Part shown: in pieces, positions 43,942 through 53,175 of the stretch | Position numbering within the stretch: position 1 is the first letter of the stretch | Layout of the letters: each line of letters starts with the position of its first letter | Source: JBJHDF01 sp050486405 | Lineage (GTDB): Bacteria; Pseudomonadota; Gammaproteobacteria; Pseudomonadales; Cellvibrionaceae | Reading direction: 5' to 3' | NCBI GenBank assembly: GCA_050486405.1 | Contig: JBJHDF010000013.1 | Coordinates: 1 to 64,000, forward strand | Length of the DNA stretch: 64,000 bases | Notes under the pieces: model-generated | Told to the model about the DNA's origin: nothing | The model's input: the letters and a program-made list of their open reading frames with translations, nothing else | The model's database searches: none | Made by a program: the position numbers and the translations under genes

Positions 43942-45249
43942 TCAGGGGTTGATGGGTTGGTCGATCACCAGGCGCAGCTCTGCTGGCGGCTCGCGGGGAT
44001 CCACAGGACCGACACTGCCCTGCCAATCTCCCGACGCTGGCGTGGGATCACCACTGAGAGAGAGGCGGGCCACCAACTCCACCTGATCGGCGGACGACAG
44101 GGTGGCCCCGGGGGCCATGGCCTGGGAGTCGTCGAGGGTGACCCGGGCGGGGAGATCAGCGGCGCTGAGGCGCACAATGGCAAGCGGCATGGCAGCGCCC
44201 TGCCAGGCCCGGGCGTAGACGAAGACCACCTGATCCGGCGCCGCTTCAACCTGGGTGCCGAGAGTCACCTCCAGCTCCACGGAGGCACCGGCATCGGCAG
44301 TGACTGGCGCTGTCGGGAGTGTTTCACCACTGGCCTCCAACTGGCGTTGGGCCCTGGCAATACCGGATTGCAGGGCCGCATAGGTGGACGAATGGGGATG
44401 GAGCAATCGGGACGCACGAGTCCAGTAAGTGACAGCGCCCGCATAGTCAGCCTGTTCGAAAGCGTGGATGCCGGCCAGCCCAAGGGCGGTGGAGTTGGCG
44501 GGGTCCATTTCCAGAGCCGAATACACCAGGCGCCCGATTTCCTCCGTCATCCGGTAGCCTTCGGCAAAATACATGGCCTGGGCCAACTCAGCACGGACCA
44601 GCGACGAGTTATCGTCCAGTTCAAGTATTGCCCAGTAGGCAGACACAGCCTCGGCATATTCGCCGAGTTCCATGCGATTGCGCGCCAACATAAACCAGTA
44701 CTGCATATTGTCCGGTTCAGCTGCGGCGCGCCTCTCCAGAAATGCTACCAGTGTGCGGGTACGCTCCGGGTCCGGCGAGCGATTCGCCAACATATCCTGA
44801 TAATCCAGGCGACTCTTCTGCTCCTGCAGTTGTACCAGATGGACATCCGCCGCGCTGCCGAGCACACTGTAGAGCCAGAAAGCGCCGAGGGGAACCAGCA
44901 ACACGGTGGTCAGCAGAAGCCAGATGGCGCTGCGCGAATTGACGCTGCTCTGGCGTCGCGCCTGCGCCAGGGTGCGCTCGTCCTCCAGCAGCCCCCGCTC
45001 CTGCTCCAGCTTGAGTTGCTCAAACTGTTCCTGATCTATACGCCCTTCGGCCAGCGCCTTGGTCAGTTCTTCCAGGTGCTCGCGAAACAGCTCAACGTTT
45101 GCCTGCAGGCGGCGATCCAGCTCCAGAGTGCGCTGCTCCGCTGCCGCTCGATCCGCATCCACCAAACTCCGGCGTCGCCAAAGAGGCCAAACCACAAAGA
45201 GTACGGCCAACAGGCACAGGCCGACCATGAGTGCCCACATCACGCCCAT
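43942..45249 (-). CDS. ccmI: Cytochrome c maturation protein CcmI
   Basis: A 435-aa membrane protein with two N-terminal helices (about 5-22 and 95-115) around a cytoplasmic coiled-coil (RRLQANVELFREHLEEL). Its periplasmic TPR domain (ANSTALGLAGIHAFEQADY and similar units) captures apocytochrome c, and a C-terminal beta-rich domain follows. The ATG at 45249 shares one base with the ccmH stop (TGATG), so it is chosen over the TTG at 45252. It ends the ccm operon. Confidence 0.9.
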   Translation of the reverse strand: MGVMWALMVGLCLLAVLFVVWPLWRRRSLVDADRAAAEQRTLELDRRLQANVELFREHLEELTKALAEGRIDQEQFEQLKLEQERGLLEDERTLAQARRQSSVNSRSAIWLLLTTVLLVPLGAFWLYSVLGSAADVHLVQLQEQKSRLDYQDMLANRSPDPERTRTLVAFLERRAAAEPDNMQYWFMLARNRMELGEYAEAVSAYWAILELDDNSSLVRAELAQAMYFAEGYRMTEEIGRLVYSALEMDPANSTALGLAGIHAFEQADYAGAVTYWTRASRLLHPHSSTYAALQSGIARAQRQLEASGETLPTAPVTADAGASVELEVTLGTQVEAAPDQVVFVYARAWQGAAMPLAIVRLSAADLPARVTLDDSQAMAPGATLSSADQVELVARLSLSGDPTPASGDWQGSVGPVDPREPPAELRLVIDQPINP

Positions 45250-45743
45250 CAAACGCGCTCTCCACCGGATGCCTGCAAAAGCTCCCGCAGTCGCGCTACT
45301 TCGTCGGCGCTGAGTTCCTCTTGCGCCAGGGCGTCGCGCCGACGGCGATGTACCATGACCAACAGCGCCACCACGCCGCCCACCAGCAACAGTGCCGGAC
45401 CAAACCAGAGCAACAGTGTTGCCAGACGCAACGGTGGACGATAGAGGATGTACTCACCGTAGCGCTCGACCATAAAATCGATGATTTCGGTATCCGCGCG
45501 TCCATCCTTGATCAGGTCGTATACCTGTCGGCGCAGGTCATTGGCAATGGGGGAGTCGGAACCGGACAGGGACTGATTCTCACAATAGGGGCAGCGCATG
45601 TTGTCCACCAGACTCTGATAGCGCTGCATCTGAACATTGTTGTCAAACTCAAAGCTGTCGATACCGCTGGCCAGCACCGAGACCGGCAGCAACAGTATGA
45701 GGCTGAGGGCAAAAACTGTCGGGCGAATCATGTTATGTCTCAT
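45249..45743 (-). CDS. ccmH: Cytochrome c maturation protein CcmH
   Basis: A 164-aa membrane-anchored thiol oxidoreductase. After a signal sequence, MRCPYCENQSL carries the CXXC redox pair typical of CcmH/CcmL, and one C-terminal helix is followed by a basic tail (VHRRRRDAL). It reduces the haem-binding cysteines of apocytochrome. Starts at 45743 and 45731 are both possible with weak ribosome sites. Unlike the rest of the cluster it is separated from ccmG by 154 bp, which holds a terminator-like hairpin. Confidence 0.88.
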   Translation of the reverse strand: MRHNMIRPTVFALSLILLLPVSVLASGIDSFEFDNNVQMQRYQSLVDNMRCPYCENQSLSGSDSPIANDLRRQVYDLIKDGRADTEIIDFMVERYGEYILYRPPLRLATLLLWFGPALLLVGGVVALLVMVHRRRRDALAQEELSADEVARLRELLQASGGERV

Positions 45744-45836
45744 CGAGCCGGTCGGCAAATCGGTAGACGCACCGTAAGCGCAGCGCGGCGCTGGTTGTTA
45801 TCCGAGCCAGCCTACCAGAACAGCCGGCAGTATATC

Positions 45837-45862
45837 AAAAAAACATTGACCCGGGCGCGGGT
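45837..45862 (-). terminator. Hairpin plus T7 between ccmG and ccmH
   Basis: On the minus strand, ACCCG-CGCC-CGGGT forms a 5-bp GC-rich stem at 45862-45849, and after five bases a run of seven T follows (45843-45837). The gap between stem and T-run is larger than usual for a rho-independent terminator. Placed inside the ccm cluster, it could partly reduce expression of ccmHI or be an attenuator. The remaining intergenic bases show no gene. Confidence 0.4.
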
Positions 45863-45897
45863 TTGAGTTCTGTCCGGTCCGCCACTCAAGGTTTCCG

Positions 45898-46443
45898 CTA
45901 CAAACTTGCCTCGGCGCGCAACTGTTCGATAAGCGGCTGCAGGGTTCCCTGCCAGACCCGCTCATCCACCACACCAACATGACGGTGCCGGATTATGCCG
46001 CGACTGTCGATAACATAGGTCTCCGGCGCGCCGTAAACGCCGAGATCAATGCCAAGGCGACCATCGGCGTCCACCACGCTGAGCACATAGGGATCGTGCA
46101 GATCACGCAACCACACCCGGGCCTCGGCAACATCATCGCGATAGTTGACGCCATAGATGGGAATGGCTTTGCTTTGGGCCAACTCCACCAGAAAAGGGTG
46201 TTCGACATAGCAGGCCACGCACCAAGTGGCCCAGACGTTGAGCAGGCTTACCTGACCGCGAAAAATTTCCTGGGTCACCCGTCGTTCGGGCTCCAGCACC
46301 GTGGGCAAGTCAAAGGCAGGCACCGGCTTACCCACCAATGCCGAAGGTCGCTGCGTGGTATCCAGGCGCAGGGCCGCCCAGAACAGCGCGGCCATAAGCA
46401 CAAAAATCAGCAGCGGAATAAACAGTTTCAAGCGCTGTGGCAC
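45898..46443 (-). CDS. ccmG: Thiol:disulfide interchange protein CcmG (DsbE)
   Basis: A 181-aa thioredoxin-fold protein anchored by one N-terminal helix (about 8-25) and facing the periplasm. The active site reads NVWATWCVACYVEHP (CXXC), followed by the family's GVNYRDD and the cis-proline region GVYGAPETYV. It reduces the CcmH/apocytochrome disulfides. The GTG start lies 7 bp after ccmF. The central dipeptide VA differs from the more common PT or EP pairs. Confidence 0.92.
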   Translation of the reverse strand: MPQRLKLFIPLLIFVLMAALFWAALRLDTTQRPSALVGKPVPAFDLPTVLEPERRVTQEIFRGQVSLLNVWATWCVACYVEHPFLVELAQSKAIPIYGVNYRDDVAEARVWLRDLHDPYVLSVVDADGRLGIDLGVYGAPETYVIDSRGIIRHRHVGVVDERVWQGTLQPLIEQLRAEASL

Positions 46444-46450
46444 GACGGCT

Positions 46451-48430
46451 TTACCCCTGTTGAGTCGCGGCGGTGGTCAGAGTATCCTCCTGCCTGGCGC
46501 GCCGCCGCCGGTAACGGCGGTCCGCTACCGCCATGGAGCCGCCGACGGCCATAAAAATGGCGCCCAGCCAGATCCAGCGCACAAAGGGCTTCAGATGAAC
46601 CCGCATGGCCCAGGCGGTGTCGTCCAGCGGCTCGCCCATGGCCACATACAAATCCCGGAAAAAACCGGCATCGATGGCGACTTCGGTCATGATGTTGCCA
46701 CCGGACAAATAGCGGCGCTTCTGCGGATACAGTTCGCGCAGATGTCGGCCATTGTGAAAGACGGCTACCCTGGCCTCGTCGGCAACATAGTTGGGGCCGT
46801 CAACTTTATACACATCTTCGAGAATAAACTCATAGTTGGTGGCCACCACTTTCTGGCCAATATCCATGCGCACATCGCGCAGTTCGCTGTACACACTGTT
46901 CAGGCAGACGCCCAGCAGCGTCACCGCCATGCCGATATGTGCCAGCACCATGCCGTGGTAGCTGAGACTCAGTTTGCCATAGGCGCGCAAGCGGTTTGGC
47001 CGGTGGGAAATTTTCTGCCATATATCCGCCAGGGTACCGGTGATGATCCAACTGCCGACAAACACCGCGGCCGCGGCGGCAATGCTGTAGCCCGGACGGT
47101 AGAAAACCGGAAACAGTATGCCGATAACCAGGCTGATCACCCAGGGCTTGATCAGCGTCTTCAACAAAGCGCGGCCGTCGGTTCGCTTCCAGTTGCTCAG
47201 CGGGCCAATCGCCAGCAGCAAACACAAAATAGCCATGATGGGAATAAAGGTGATATTGAAATAAGGCGGCCCCACCGACAAGATGCCAAGGCCCAGGGCC
47301 TGATGAATCAGCGGGTAGAGAGTGCCGAGCAGAACCGTCAGCATAGCGATCATCAATAGGATGTTATTGGCCAGCAGCAGGGTCTCGCGAGAGAGCCAAC
47401 TGAAACCGGGCACACCTTTGACCACTGGTGCGCGCAGCGCAAACAGCGTCAGCGAGCCGCCCACCACCAGCAACAGGAAGAGCAGAATGAACTGGCCGCG
47501 CTCGGGGTCGTTGGCAAAGGAGTGCACAGAGGTCAATACGCCAGAGCGTACCAGGAAGGTACCCAGCAAACTCAGGGAGAAGGTGAAAATGGCCAGCAGC
47601 AGAGTCCAGCTTTTGAACATACCGCGCTTTTCCGTCACCGCCAGGGAATGAATCAATGCCGTGCCCACCAACCAGGGCAGGAAAGAGGCGTTCTCCACCG
47701 GATCCCAGAACCACCAGCCGCCCCAACCCAGCTCGTAGTAGGCCCACCAGCTGCCCAACGCTATGCCGATGGTGAGAAAGGCCCAGGCCATATTGGCCCA
47801 GGGGCGCGACCAGCGTGCCCAGGCGCTGTCGAACCGTCCCGCCAACAGCGCGGCTATGGCAAATGCAAAAGAAGTGCTGAAACCGACGTAGCCCATGTAC
47901 AACAAAGGTGGGTGCACAATCAGGCCAAAGTCCTGCAACAACGGATTCAAGTCACTGCCCTCGGCGGGCGCCAGTGGCAGTATCCGGTCAAAAGGATTGG
48001 AGGTAAGCAGGGTAAACAGCAGAAATCCAACAGTGACAAACCCCATCACCGCCAGCACCCGGGCGCGCATATCCTGGGGCAAGGGGCCGCTGAAGGCGGC
48101 GATGGCCAGGGTCCAGCCACCCAGCATCAGCAGCCACAGCGACAGCGAGCCTTCGTGGCCGCCCCAAACGGCACTGACCTTGTAATACACCGGCAGCAGC
48201 GTATTGGAGTGATTGGCCACGTAGGCCACGGAGAAATCATCGGTGACAAAGGCGTATACCAGACAGGCGAAGGACAGCGCGATCATCGCCGCCATCCCCA
48301 CGGTCAACGGCGTGGCCATCCGCATCAACGTAAACTGCCCGGTCTGGGCGCCGTACAGCGGCAACACCATCAGCGCCAGCGCCAGCATCAGCGCCAGGAT
48401 CAGCGCAAAGTTGCCCAGCTCAGGAATCAT
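46451..48430 (-). CDS. ccmF: Cytochrome c haem lyase subunit CcmF
   Basis: A 659-aa polytopic membrane protein that attaches haem to apocytochrome c. The WWD-type haem-binding region is visible as VWGGHEGSLSLW and later WGGWWFWDPVENASFLPW. About 15 helices and a periplasmic domain near the C-terminus fit the family. The ATG at 48430 begins the family N-terminus (IPELGNFAL) and overlaps ccmE by 11 bp, with GGGGA as ribosome site; a GTG at 48445 is less likely. Confidence 0.95.
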   Translation of the reverse strand: MIPELGNFALILALMLALALMVLPLYGAQTGQFTLMRMATPLTVGMAAMIALSFACLVYAFVTDDFSVAYVANHSNTLLPVYYKVSAVWGGHEGSLSLWLLMLGGWTLAIAAFSGPLPQDMRARVLAVMGFVTVGFLLFTLLTSNPFDRILPLAPAEGSDLNPLLQDFGLIVHPPLLYMGYVGFSTSFAFAIAALLAGRFDSAWARWSRPWANMAWAFLTIGIALGSWWAYYELGWGGWWFWDPVENASFLPWLVGTALIHSLAVTEKRGMFKSWTLLLAIFTFSLSLLGTFLVRSGVLTSVHSFANDPERGQFILLFLLLVVGGSLTLFALRAPVVKGVPGFSWLSRETLLLANNILLMIAMLTVLLGTLYPLIHQALGLGILSVGPPYFNITFIPIMAILCLLLAIGPLSNWKRTDGRALLKTLIKPWVISLVIGILFPVFYRPGYSIAAAAAVFVGSWIITGTLADIWQKISHRPNRLRAYGKLSLSYHGMVLAHIGMAVTLLGVCLNSVYSELRDVRMDIGQKVVATNYEFILEDVYKVDGPNYVADEARVAVFHNGRHLRELYPQKRRYLSGGNIMTEVAIDAGFFRDLYVAMGEPLDDTAWAMRVHLKPFVRWIWLGAIFMAVGGSMAVADRRYRRRRARQEDTLTTAATQQG

Positions 48431-48884
48431 AGCGCAGGTCCCCACAGGTCTGCTGGTATTCGCCCATCTTCTTCAGGCTCTCAGCCACCTCGCGGGGCAT
48501 GTACTGCTCGTCGTGCTTGGCCAGTACTTCACTGGCCTGAAAATCACCGCTGCCGTCGAGGACACCATTGGCCACCACGGCATCGCCCTCGCTGAACAGG
48601 TCCGGCAGTATACCGCTATAGTGGACCCGCAGGTTGGCTTCGCCGTCAGTGATGGTAAAGCCCACTCGCAGCGACTCCCGATCCCTGGCGACACTACCGG
48701 GCAGTACGCAACCGCCAACGCGAATACGCCGCTCAAGGGGTGCGTGGCCCGCCGCCACCGCCGCCGGGGTAAAAAACAGGTTGATATTTTCCCGCAGGAC
48801 ATAGGCCATAAGACCTATCGCCAAGGTGGAAAACAGGACGATAAATACGACCAGATACAGGCGTTGCTTGCGAACAGGGTGCAT
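48420..48884 (-). CDS. ccmE: Haem chaperone CcmE
   Basis: A 154-aa protein with one N-terminal helix and a periplasmic beta-barrel. The histidine in VLAKHDEQYMP is the covalent haem-binding residue and the tyrosine beside it is the axial ligand. The strand that usually reads GG(M/L)V has a cysteine here (RVGGCVLPGSV), an extra thiol near the haem chaperone fold. It carries haem from CcmABCD to CcmF. Confidence 0.92.
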   Translation of the reverse strand: MHPVRKQRLYLVVFIVLFSTLAIGLMAYVLRENINLFFTPAAVAAGHAPLERRIRVGGCVLPGSVARDRESLRVGFTITDGEANLRVHYSGILPDLFSEGDAVVANGVLDGSGDFQASEVLAKHDEQYMPREVAESLKKMGEYQQTCGDLRYDS

Positions 48885-48885
48885 A

Positions 48886-49140
48886 CTACCTCGAACTTTC
48901 TCGGGGTTGACTCTCCGTAGTTATATTACTAGCTACATTACCAGCTATATTACCAGTCTTGGGACCACTCTGCAGTTGCTGGCGCCGGGCTTCGCGCTGA
49001 AAAAAGCGCCGCTGCCGCACCAGTGGCAACAGCCACAGGGCGCTCAGCACCACCAGCACCACGCCATAGGACGCCCAGACATAGAGACCGTGCCCGTCCA
49101 TGGCCAACAGATCGGCAAAGGAATCAAATTGAATTCTCAC
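48886..49140 (-). CDS. ccmD: Haem exporter protein CcmD
   Basis: An 84-aa protein with one membrane helix after FADLLAMDGHGLYVWASYG, a recognisable CcmD N-terminus, then a basic stretch (RQRRFFQREARRQQL) and a low-complexity Asn/Thr/Ser tail. It starts with GTG, overlapping the ccmC stop by four bases (GTGA), and is preceded by GGGGAGGG. It releases haem-loaded CcmE from CcmC. The tail is longer than in typical members. Confidence 0.85.
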   Translation of the reverse strand: MRIQFDSFADLLAMDGHGLYVWASYGVVLVVLSALWLLPLVRQRRFFQREARRQQLQSGPKTGNIAGNVASNITTESQPRESSR

Positions 49141-49895
49141 TTCGACGCCCTCCCCGCCCGCTGGTTCACCAGCTCCGCCACCCACTGGGTACGCTCTTCG
49201 CGCCGCAGTATCTGGGTGCGGGTGTTGAGAATCAGCACCAGGGCGTAAAAGCAATAAAAGGCGACAATCATGGTCAACAGCGGATAGAGCATGGAAGAGT
49301 GGATGGTTGGCGCCGAGGTCAGCTTCAGCGTGGCCGGCTGGTGCAGGGTGTGCCACCAGTCCACCGACTTGTAAATGATCGGAATGTTCACCGTACCCAC
49401 CAACGCCAGTATGGCGCAGGCCCTGTCGGCGGTATCCCGGCTGCGGAAAGCCCCCTGTAGCGCCACTATGCCCAAATACAGAAACAGCAGAATCAGCATG
49501 GAGGTGTTGCGGCCGTCCCACTCCCACCAGGTGCCCCAGGTGGGAATACCCCACAGGGCGCCGGTAGCCAGGGTGGCAAAGGTCAGTGCCGCCCCCAGGG
49601 GCGCCGCAGCCACCATGACCATATAGGCCATTTTCATGCGCCAGATAAGACCGATGGCGCCAGCTATGGCCATCACATAGTAGCCGGCCAGGGCCAGAAA
49701 GGCCGAGGGAACATGGATATAGATTACCCGGTAGCTCTCGCCCTGCTTGTAGTCGGCGGGCGCCAGCAGGAGGCCCCAGGCGGCTCCCAGCAACAGCAGC
49801 AGAAAAGTGACAGTGCCCAACCAGGGCAGCCAGGTTTCGGTTTTTTCGTAGAACCAGCGGGGTGAACCCCAGCGGTGGAACCATTGCCATGCCAT
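49137..49895 (-). CDS. ccmC: Haem exporter protein CcmC
   Basis: A 252-aa membrane protein with six helices. The WWD motif WGTWWEWDGRNTS and the conserved histidine in YIHVPSAFLA bind haem for loading on CcmE. Length is normal. It lies 15 bp after ccmB and is coupled to ccmD by a four-base overlap. Confidence 0.95.
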   Translation of the reverse strand: MAWQWFHRWGSPRWFYEKTETWLPWLGTVTFLLLLLGAAWGLLLAPADYKQGESYRVIYIHVPSAFLALAGYYVMAIAGAIGLIWRMKMAYMVMVAAAPLGAALTFATLATGALWGIPTWGTWWEWDGRNTSMLILLFLYLGIVALQGAFRSRDTADRACAILALVGTVNIPIIYKSVDWWHTLHQPATLKLTSAPTIHSSMLYPLLTMIVAFYCFYALVLILNTRTQILRREERTQWVAELVNQRAGRASK

Positions 49896-49910
49896 ATCAG
49901 CACCTCGTTA

Positions 49911-50612
49911 TTATCCGTCGCTGCTCACCCGCAGCGCCGCAGCAGTGGCCAGCGGCGCCAGGGCCAGAGCCAAAGCCAAAAAAGCGCCCAACACCGCCAG
50001 ATGTACGCTGTAGGGCTCACCATGCACCGCCGCTGTCACGCCGCTGGCGCCGAAAATCAATACCGGCAGATACAGGGGCATGACGATCAGCGACAACAGC
50101 AGTCCCCCGCGCTGAAGGGATACCGTGAGCGCCGCGCCCACAGCACCCACCAGACTCATGCTGGCGGTTCCCAGCAACAAGGTCAGGCAGAGCGGCCAGT
50201 AACCACCCACCGGCAGCGCCAGGGAAACCCCCAACAGAGGCGCCAGCAGTGTCAGGGGCAAGCCGCTTAACAGCCAGTGAACGGTCACCTTGGCCAGCAC
50301 TGCGAAGTACAGCGGCTGGGGGCTGATCAACAGCTGATCCAGGCTGCCATCGTCAAAATCGCTACGAAAGAGACCATCCAGGGACAGGAGCGTTGCCAAC
50401 AACGCCATTACCCAGAGCAGGCCCGGCGCCAGCGCCGCCAGCACCTCCCGCTCGGGGCTGATGCCAAGAGGCACCATGGTAACCACTATCAGGAAAAAAA
50501 CCAGTGGGTTTAGCAGATCGCCCGGCTTGCGACAGGCCAGCAGCAGATCCCGCGTCAGTATGGCGCGAAAGCCAGCCAGGGGCGACACCTGGTAATCGCT
50601 ATTAGTCCGCAC
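49911..50612 (-). CDS. ccmB: Haem exporter membrane protein CcmB
   Basis: A 233-aa protein with about six helices forming the permease of the CcmAB ABC complex. Family segments include LVFFLIVVTMVPLG, FDDGSLDQLLISP and LYLPVLIFGA. The start is a GTG at 50612 inside the end of ccmA, an 11-bp overlap, with AGGA about ten bases upstream. ATP hydrolysis by CcmAB frees holo-CcmE from CcmC and CcmD. Confidence 0.92.
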   Translation of the reverse strand: MRTNSDYQVSPLAGFRAILTRDLLLACRKPGDLLNPLVFFLIVVTMVPLGISPEREVLAALAPGLLWVMALLATLLSLDGLFRSDFDDGSLDQLLISPQPLYFAVLAKVTVHWLLSGLPLTLLAPLLGVSLALPVGGYWPLCLTLLLGTASMSLVGAVGAALTVSLQRGGLLLSLIVMPLYLPVLIFGASGVTAAVHGEPYSVHLAVLGAFLALALALAPLATAAALRVSSDG

Positions 50613-51285
50613 GCGCCGGGTATCCTGAGTTTTCGGCGTTCAACGCCGCCAAATGAGGGGCGAAATCCGGCAAATGCACGCGAACCAGGCCAGATATGAC
50701 AGGCTCCTGGTGGGATGTCAGCAGTACCAGACCGCCGCTGTCCGCCTGCTGCAACAAGTGCTCCTCCAGCAAGCGGACACCCTGGGTGTCGATGGCGGTG
50801 AAGGGTTCATCCAGTATCCAGACCCGGGCCGATGTCAGCAGCAGACGGGCCAGAGCCACGCGTCGCAGTTGACCGGCGGAGAGATGGAAACAGGGGGTAT
50901 CGGCGTGACGGTAGAGCGCCAACTGGTCCAGGGCGTCGTCTATCTGGTCCGCTGACCAGCCGCCTTCGCTGGCGCCGTACCAGCGCAGGTTTTCCCGGGG
51001 TGTAAGCCCCCCCTTGACGCCGGGCTGGTGGCCGATATAGAGCAATTCACGGCGATAGGACCATAGGCTTGCACCGCGCAGTGGCCTGCCCTGCCACAAC
51101 AGCTGGCCGCTGTATTCGCTGCTGACCCCGGCCAGAATGCGCAACAGGCTGGTTTTACCGCAACCGTTGGGGCCAGTGAACTGCACCACCTGGCCCGCCT
51201 GACAAGACAGATCCAGGTCCAGGAACAGCGGGCGGTAGTCCCGCTCACAGCCCAACTGTCGCAATTCAAGTAGAGTGTCGGTCAA
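50602..51285 (-). CDS. ccmA: Haem exporter ATP-binding protein CcmA
   Basis: A 227-aa ABC ATPase. Walker A is GPNGCGKTS, the signature is LSAGQLRRVALARLL, Walker B is VWILDEPF, and TSHQEP holds the switch histidine. The open frame extends far upstream, but family homology begins at DTLLELRQL, so I place the start at the TTG at 51285, behind AGGG. This non-ATG start is uncertain by a few codons. It is the first gene of the ccm cluster and is divergent from the fliK-like gene. Confidence 0.9.
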   Translation of the reverse strand: MTDTLLELRQLGCERDYRPLFLDLDLSCQAGQVVQFTGPNGCGKTSLLRILAGVSSEYSGQLLWQGRPLRGASLWSYRRELLYIGHQPGVKGGLTPRENLRWYGASEGGWSADQIDDALDQLALYRHADTPCFHLSAGQLRRVALARLLLTSARVWILDEPFTAIDTQGVRLLEEHLLQQADSGGLVLLTSHQEPVISGLVRVHLPDFAPHLAALNAENSGYPARAD

Positions 51286-51411
51286 AATTGCCCTGTTCCC
51301 GCGCTCATCGCTGCCGCTATACTCATGAAGAGGGGCATCAGCCCCGCAATGGGGTGTGATTATAGGCGAGCCTTTCCCCTGGACGCCATCATCCGAGCGA
51401 TATTCAGCGAT

Positions 51412-53175
51412 ATGCCCATCGACCCGCCCATACTGCCGCCCTTCTCGTCCGCCTCCTCCGCCGAGACCGGCAGCGCCCGCAGTGGTCCCCTGGAAATGCC
51501 AGATTTGACGCGATTGCTGGGTCACGGGCGCGCCATGGCGGCCCGGGTGGAAACAGTCACACCGCTTTCCCGGGAACAACGCCAGCAATTACTCGACAAC
51601 ACCATCAACACGCTGCTGCGCCTCACCCGCAACGACAGCCCCCCCGCCGACAGGGCACAACAATTGAACCGTCTGGACGCACAGCAACAACTGCTGCAAA
51701 CCTCTGGATTGCAGCTGGCGAGCCTCCGACTGTTGAGCCGGGAACTGCTCACCTACACCGACCGCCCCCTGGCACCCGGACAACAGGTTCTCGTACGGCT
51801 GGACCCCGGCGGTCGCCTGGTATTGACGGACAAACCGCCGGAACGGACACAACCGCGACCGGATGGTCGTGCGCCCACAGCGCCCGGCGAGCGCACCCCG
51901 GCAAGCGCCCAGGGCGCCACCCCAAGCCGAAACACCAACCCCGCAGTCGCGGACACGGACCGAACACAACTCAGGGCACTGCGCGAAACCAGTCTGGCCG
52001 ATACCCTGCGTCAGATTCTGCCTCTGCGCGATACCCGACCGCCGCTGTACGCCGAACTGAACCGCCTGGTGCAGGCGCAGCACGCCGCTTTGCTGCCGCC
52101 GCCTGTACGCACGGCCCTGCTCAACCTGGCGCAACAGCTACCGGAACCGAAACAACTGACACAACCCAATAACCTCACTGCCACCCTGCGCAACAGCGGT
52201 GTATTGTTTGAACGCAAGCTGGCGCCGCTGGCGGCACCGACAACCGAAGCCGGCAACACCGGCAAGATCGCACCGGCCCGGGGCGATATCAAGGGTGCCT
52301 TGCTGCAGCTACTGCAGCGTGTCAACGCCGAGTTGCCCGCCAGTCAGCGCCCGGGCGTCGCGCCGGGCAATGCGCCTATAACGGGCAATGTGCCTATGGC
52401 AGGCAACGCGTCCGCACCTGGTGCCGCACAAATCCCGGCAGCGGGGCAAACAGTCGTCCCGCCATTGCTAACCACCGCACCACCCCAGTCGACATTCGCT
52501 TCGGTGGCACCGCCCCCGGCCGCAAGCGGTACGGCGACAGACACCACTACAAGCCCTGCTGTAACACCTTCAACAACACCTGGGACCAGTGGCGACATGG
52601 CCACTACCCCAACCCTCGGTCAACTGCTACTGCACATGTCGGCGCGTCCAGCAGCGGAATTGAGCAGCCGGGTATTGCGCGCCCAATTGATGCTCCTGTT
52701 ACACCAACAGACGCTACAGGCCTTGGGTAAGGTGCGATTGCAGCAATTACACAGTGTCAGTCATCAACTGGCGCAGAGCGATGCGCCGCAACCAACGCAG
52801 TCCTGGCTGTTCGATCTGCCGGTGCGCTACGGCCAGGACGTGCGACCACTGGAAATACGCATCGACGACGAATGGGTGGAAGATGGCGAGGGTGAGGAGC
52901 GGCGCAAAAAACGCCAATGGCAGGTCATACTCAGTTTCGATTTGCCGGACACCGGGGCCTTCCATGCCCAGTTGACGCTGCTCGACGATCAATTATCCGC
53001 GCGCTTTTGGGCGGAACAAACGGAGACCTTGAGCATCGCCAATCGGCGCCTGGAGCGATTGCGCAAACGACTGGAAGCGGACGGGGTCACCGTTACCAAG
53101 CTGCAGTGCCTGGAAGGACAGCCACCATCACGCAAGCCCAGCTTCAACTATGCACTGGTGGATGTGCGCACATGA
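51412..53175 (+). CDS. FliK-like flagellar hook-length control protein
   Basis: A 587-aa protein. The middle (about 160-400) is rich in Pro, Thr, Ala and Gln, typical of the ruler region. The C-terminal part (about 420-587) carries the FliK export-switch type domain, with WLFDLPVRYG, LEIRIDDEW and FHAQLTLLDDQLSARFWAE. FliK measures hook length and switches export through FlhB. Here it is paired with an FhlB-like switch protein rather than with hook genes. The ATG at 51412 is chosen as the more natural N-terminus; the ATG at 51325 is also possible. Confidence 0.78.
   Translation: MPIDPPILPPFSSASSAETGSARSGPLEMPDLTRLLGHGRAMAARVETVTPLSREQRQQLLDNTINTLLRLTRNDSPPADRAQQLNRLDAQQQLLQTSGLQLASLRLLSRELLTYTDRPLAPGQQVLVRLDPGGRLVLTDKPPERTQPRPDGRAPTAPGERTPASAQGATPSRNTNPAVADTDRTQLRALRETSLADTLRQILPLRDTRPPLYAELNRLVQAQHAALLPPPVRTALLNLAQQLPEPKQLTQPNNLTATLRNSGVLFERKLAPLAAPTTEAGNTGKIAPARGDIKGALLQLLQRVNAELPASQRPGVAPGNAPITGNVPMAGNASAPGAAQIPAAGQTVVPPLLTTAPPQSTFASVAPPPAASGTATDTTTSPAVTPSTTPGTSGDMATTPTLGQLLLHMSARPAAELSSRVLRAQLMLLLHQQTLQALGKVRLQQLHSVSHQLAQSDAPQPTQSWLFDLPVRYGQDVRPLEIRIDDEWVEDGEGEERRKKRQWQVILSFDLPDTGAFHAQLTLLDDQLSARFWAEQTETLSIANRRLERLRKRLEADGVTVTKLQCLEGQPPSRKPSFNYALVDVRT

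Noticed and set aside
48886..49890. A single 334-codon frame covering ccmC and ccmD
   Set aside because: Only its last 84 codons are ccmD; the rest is out of frame with the clear ccmC gene.
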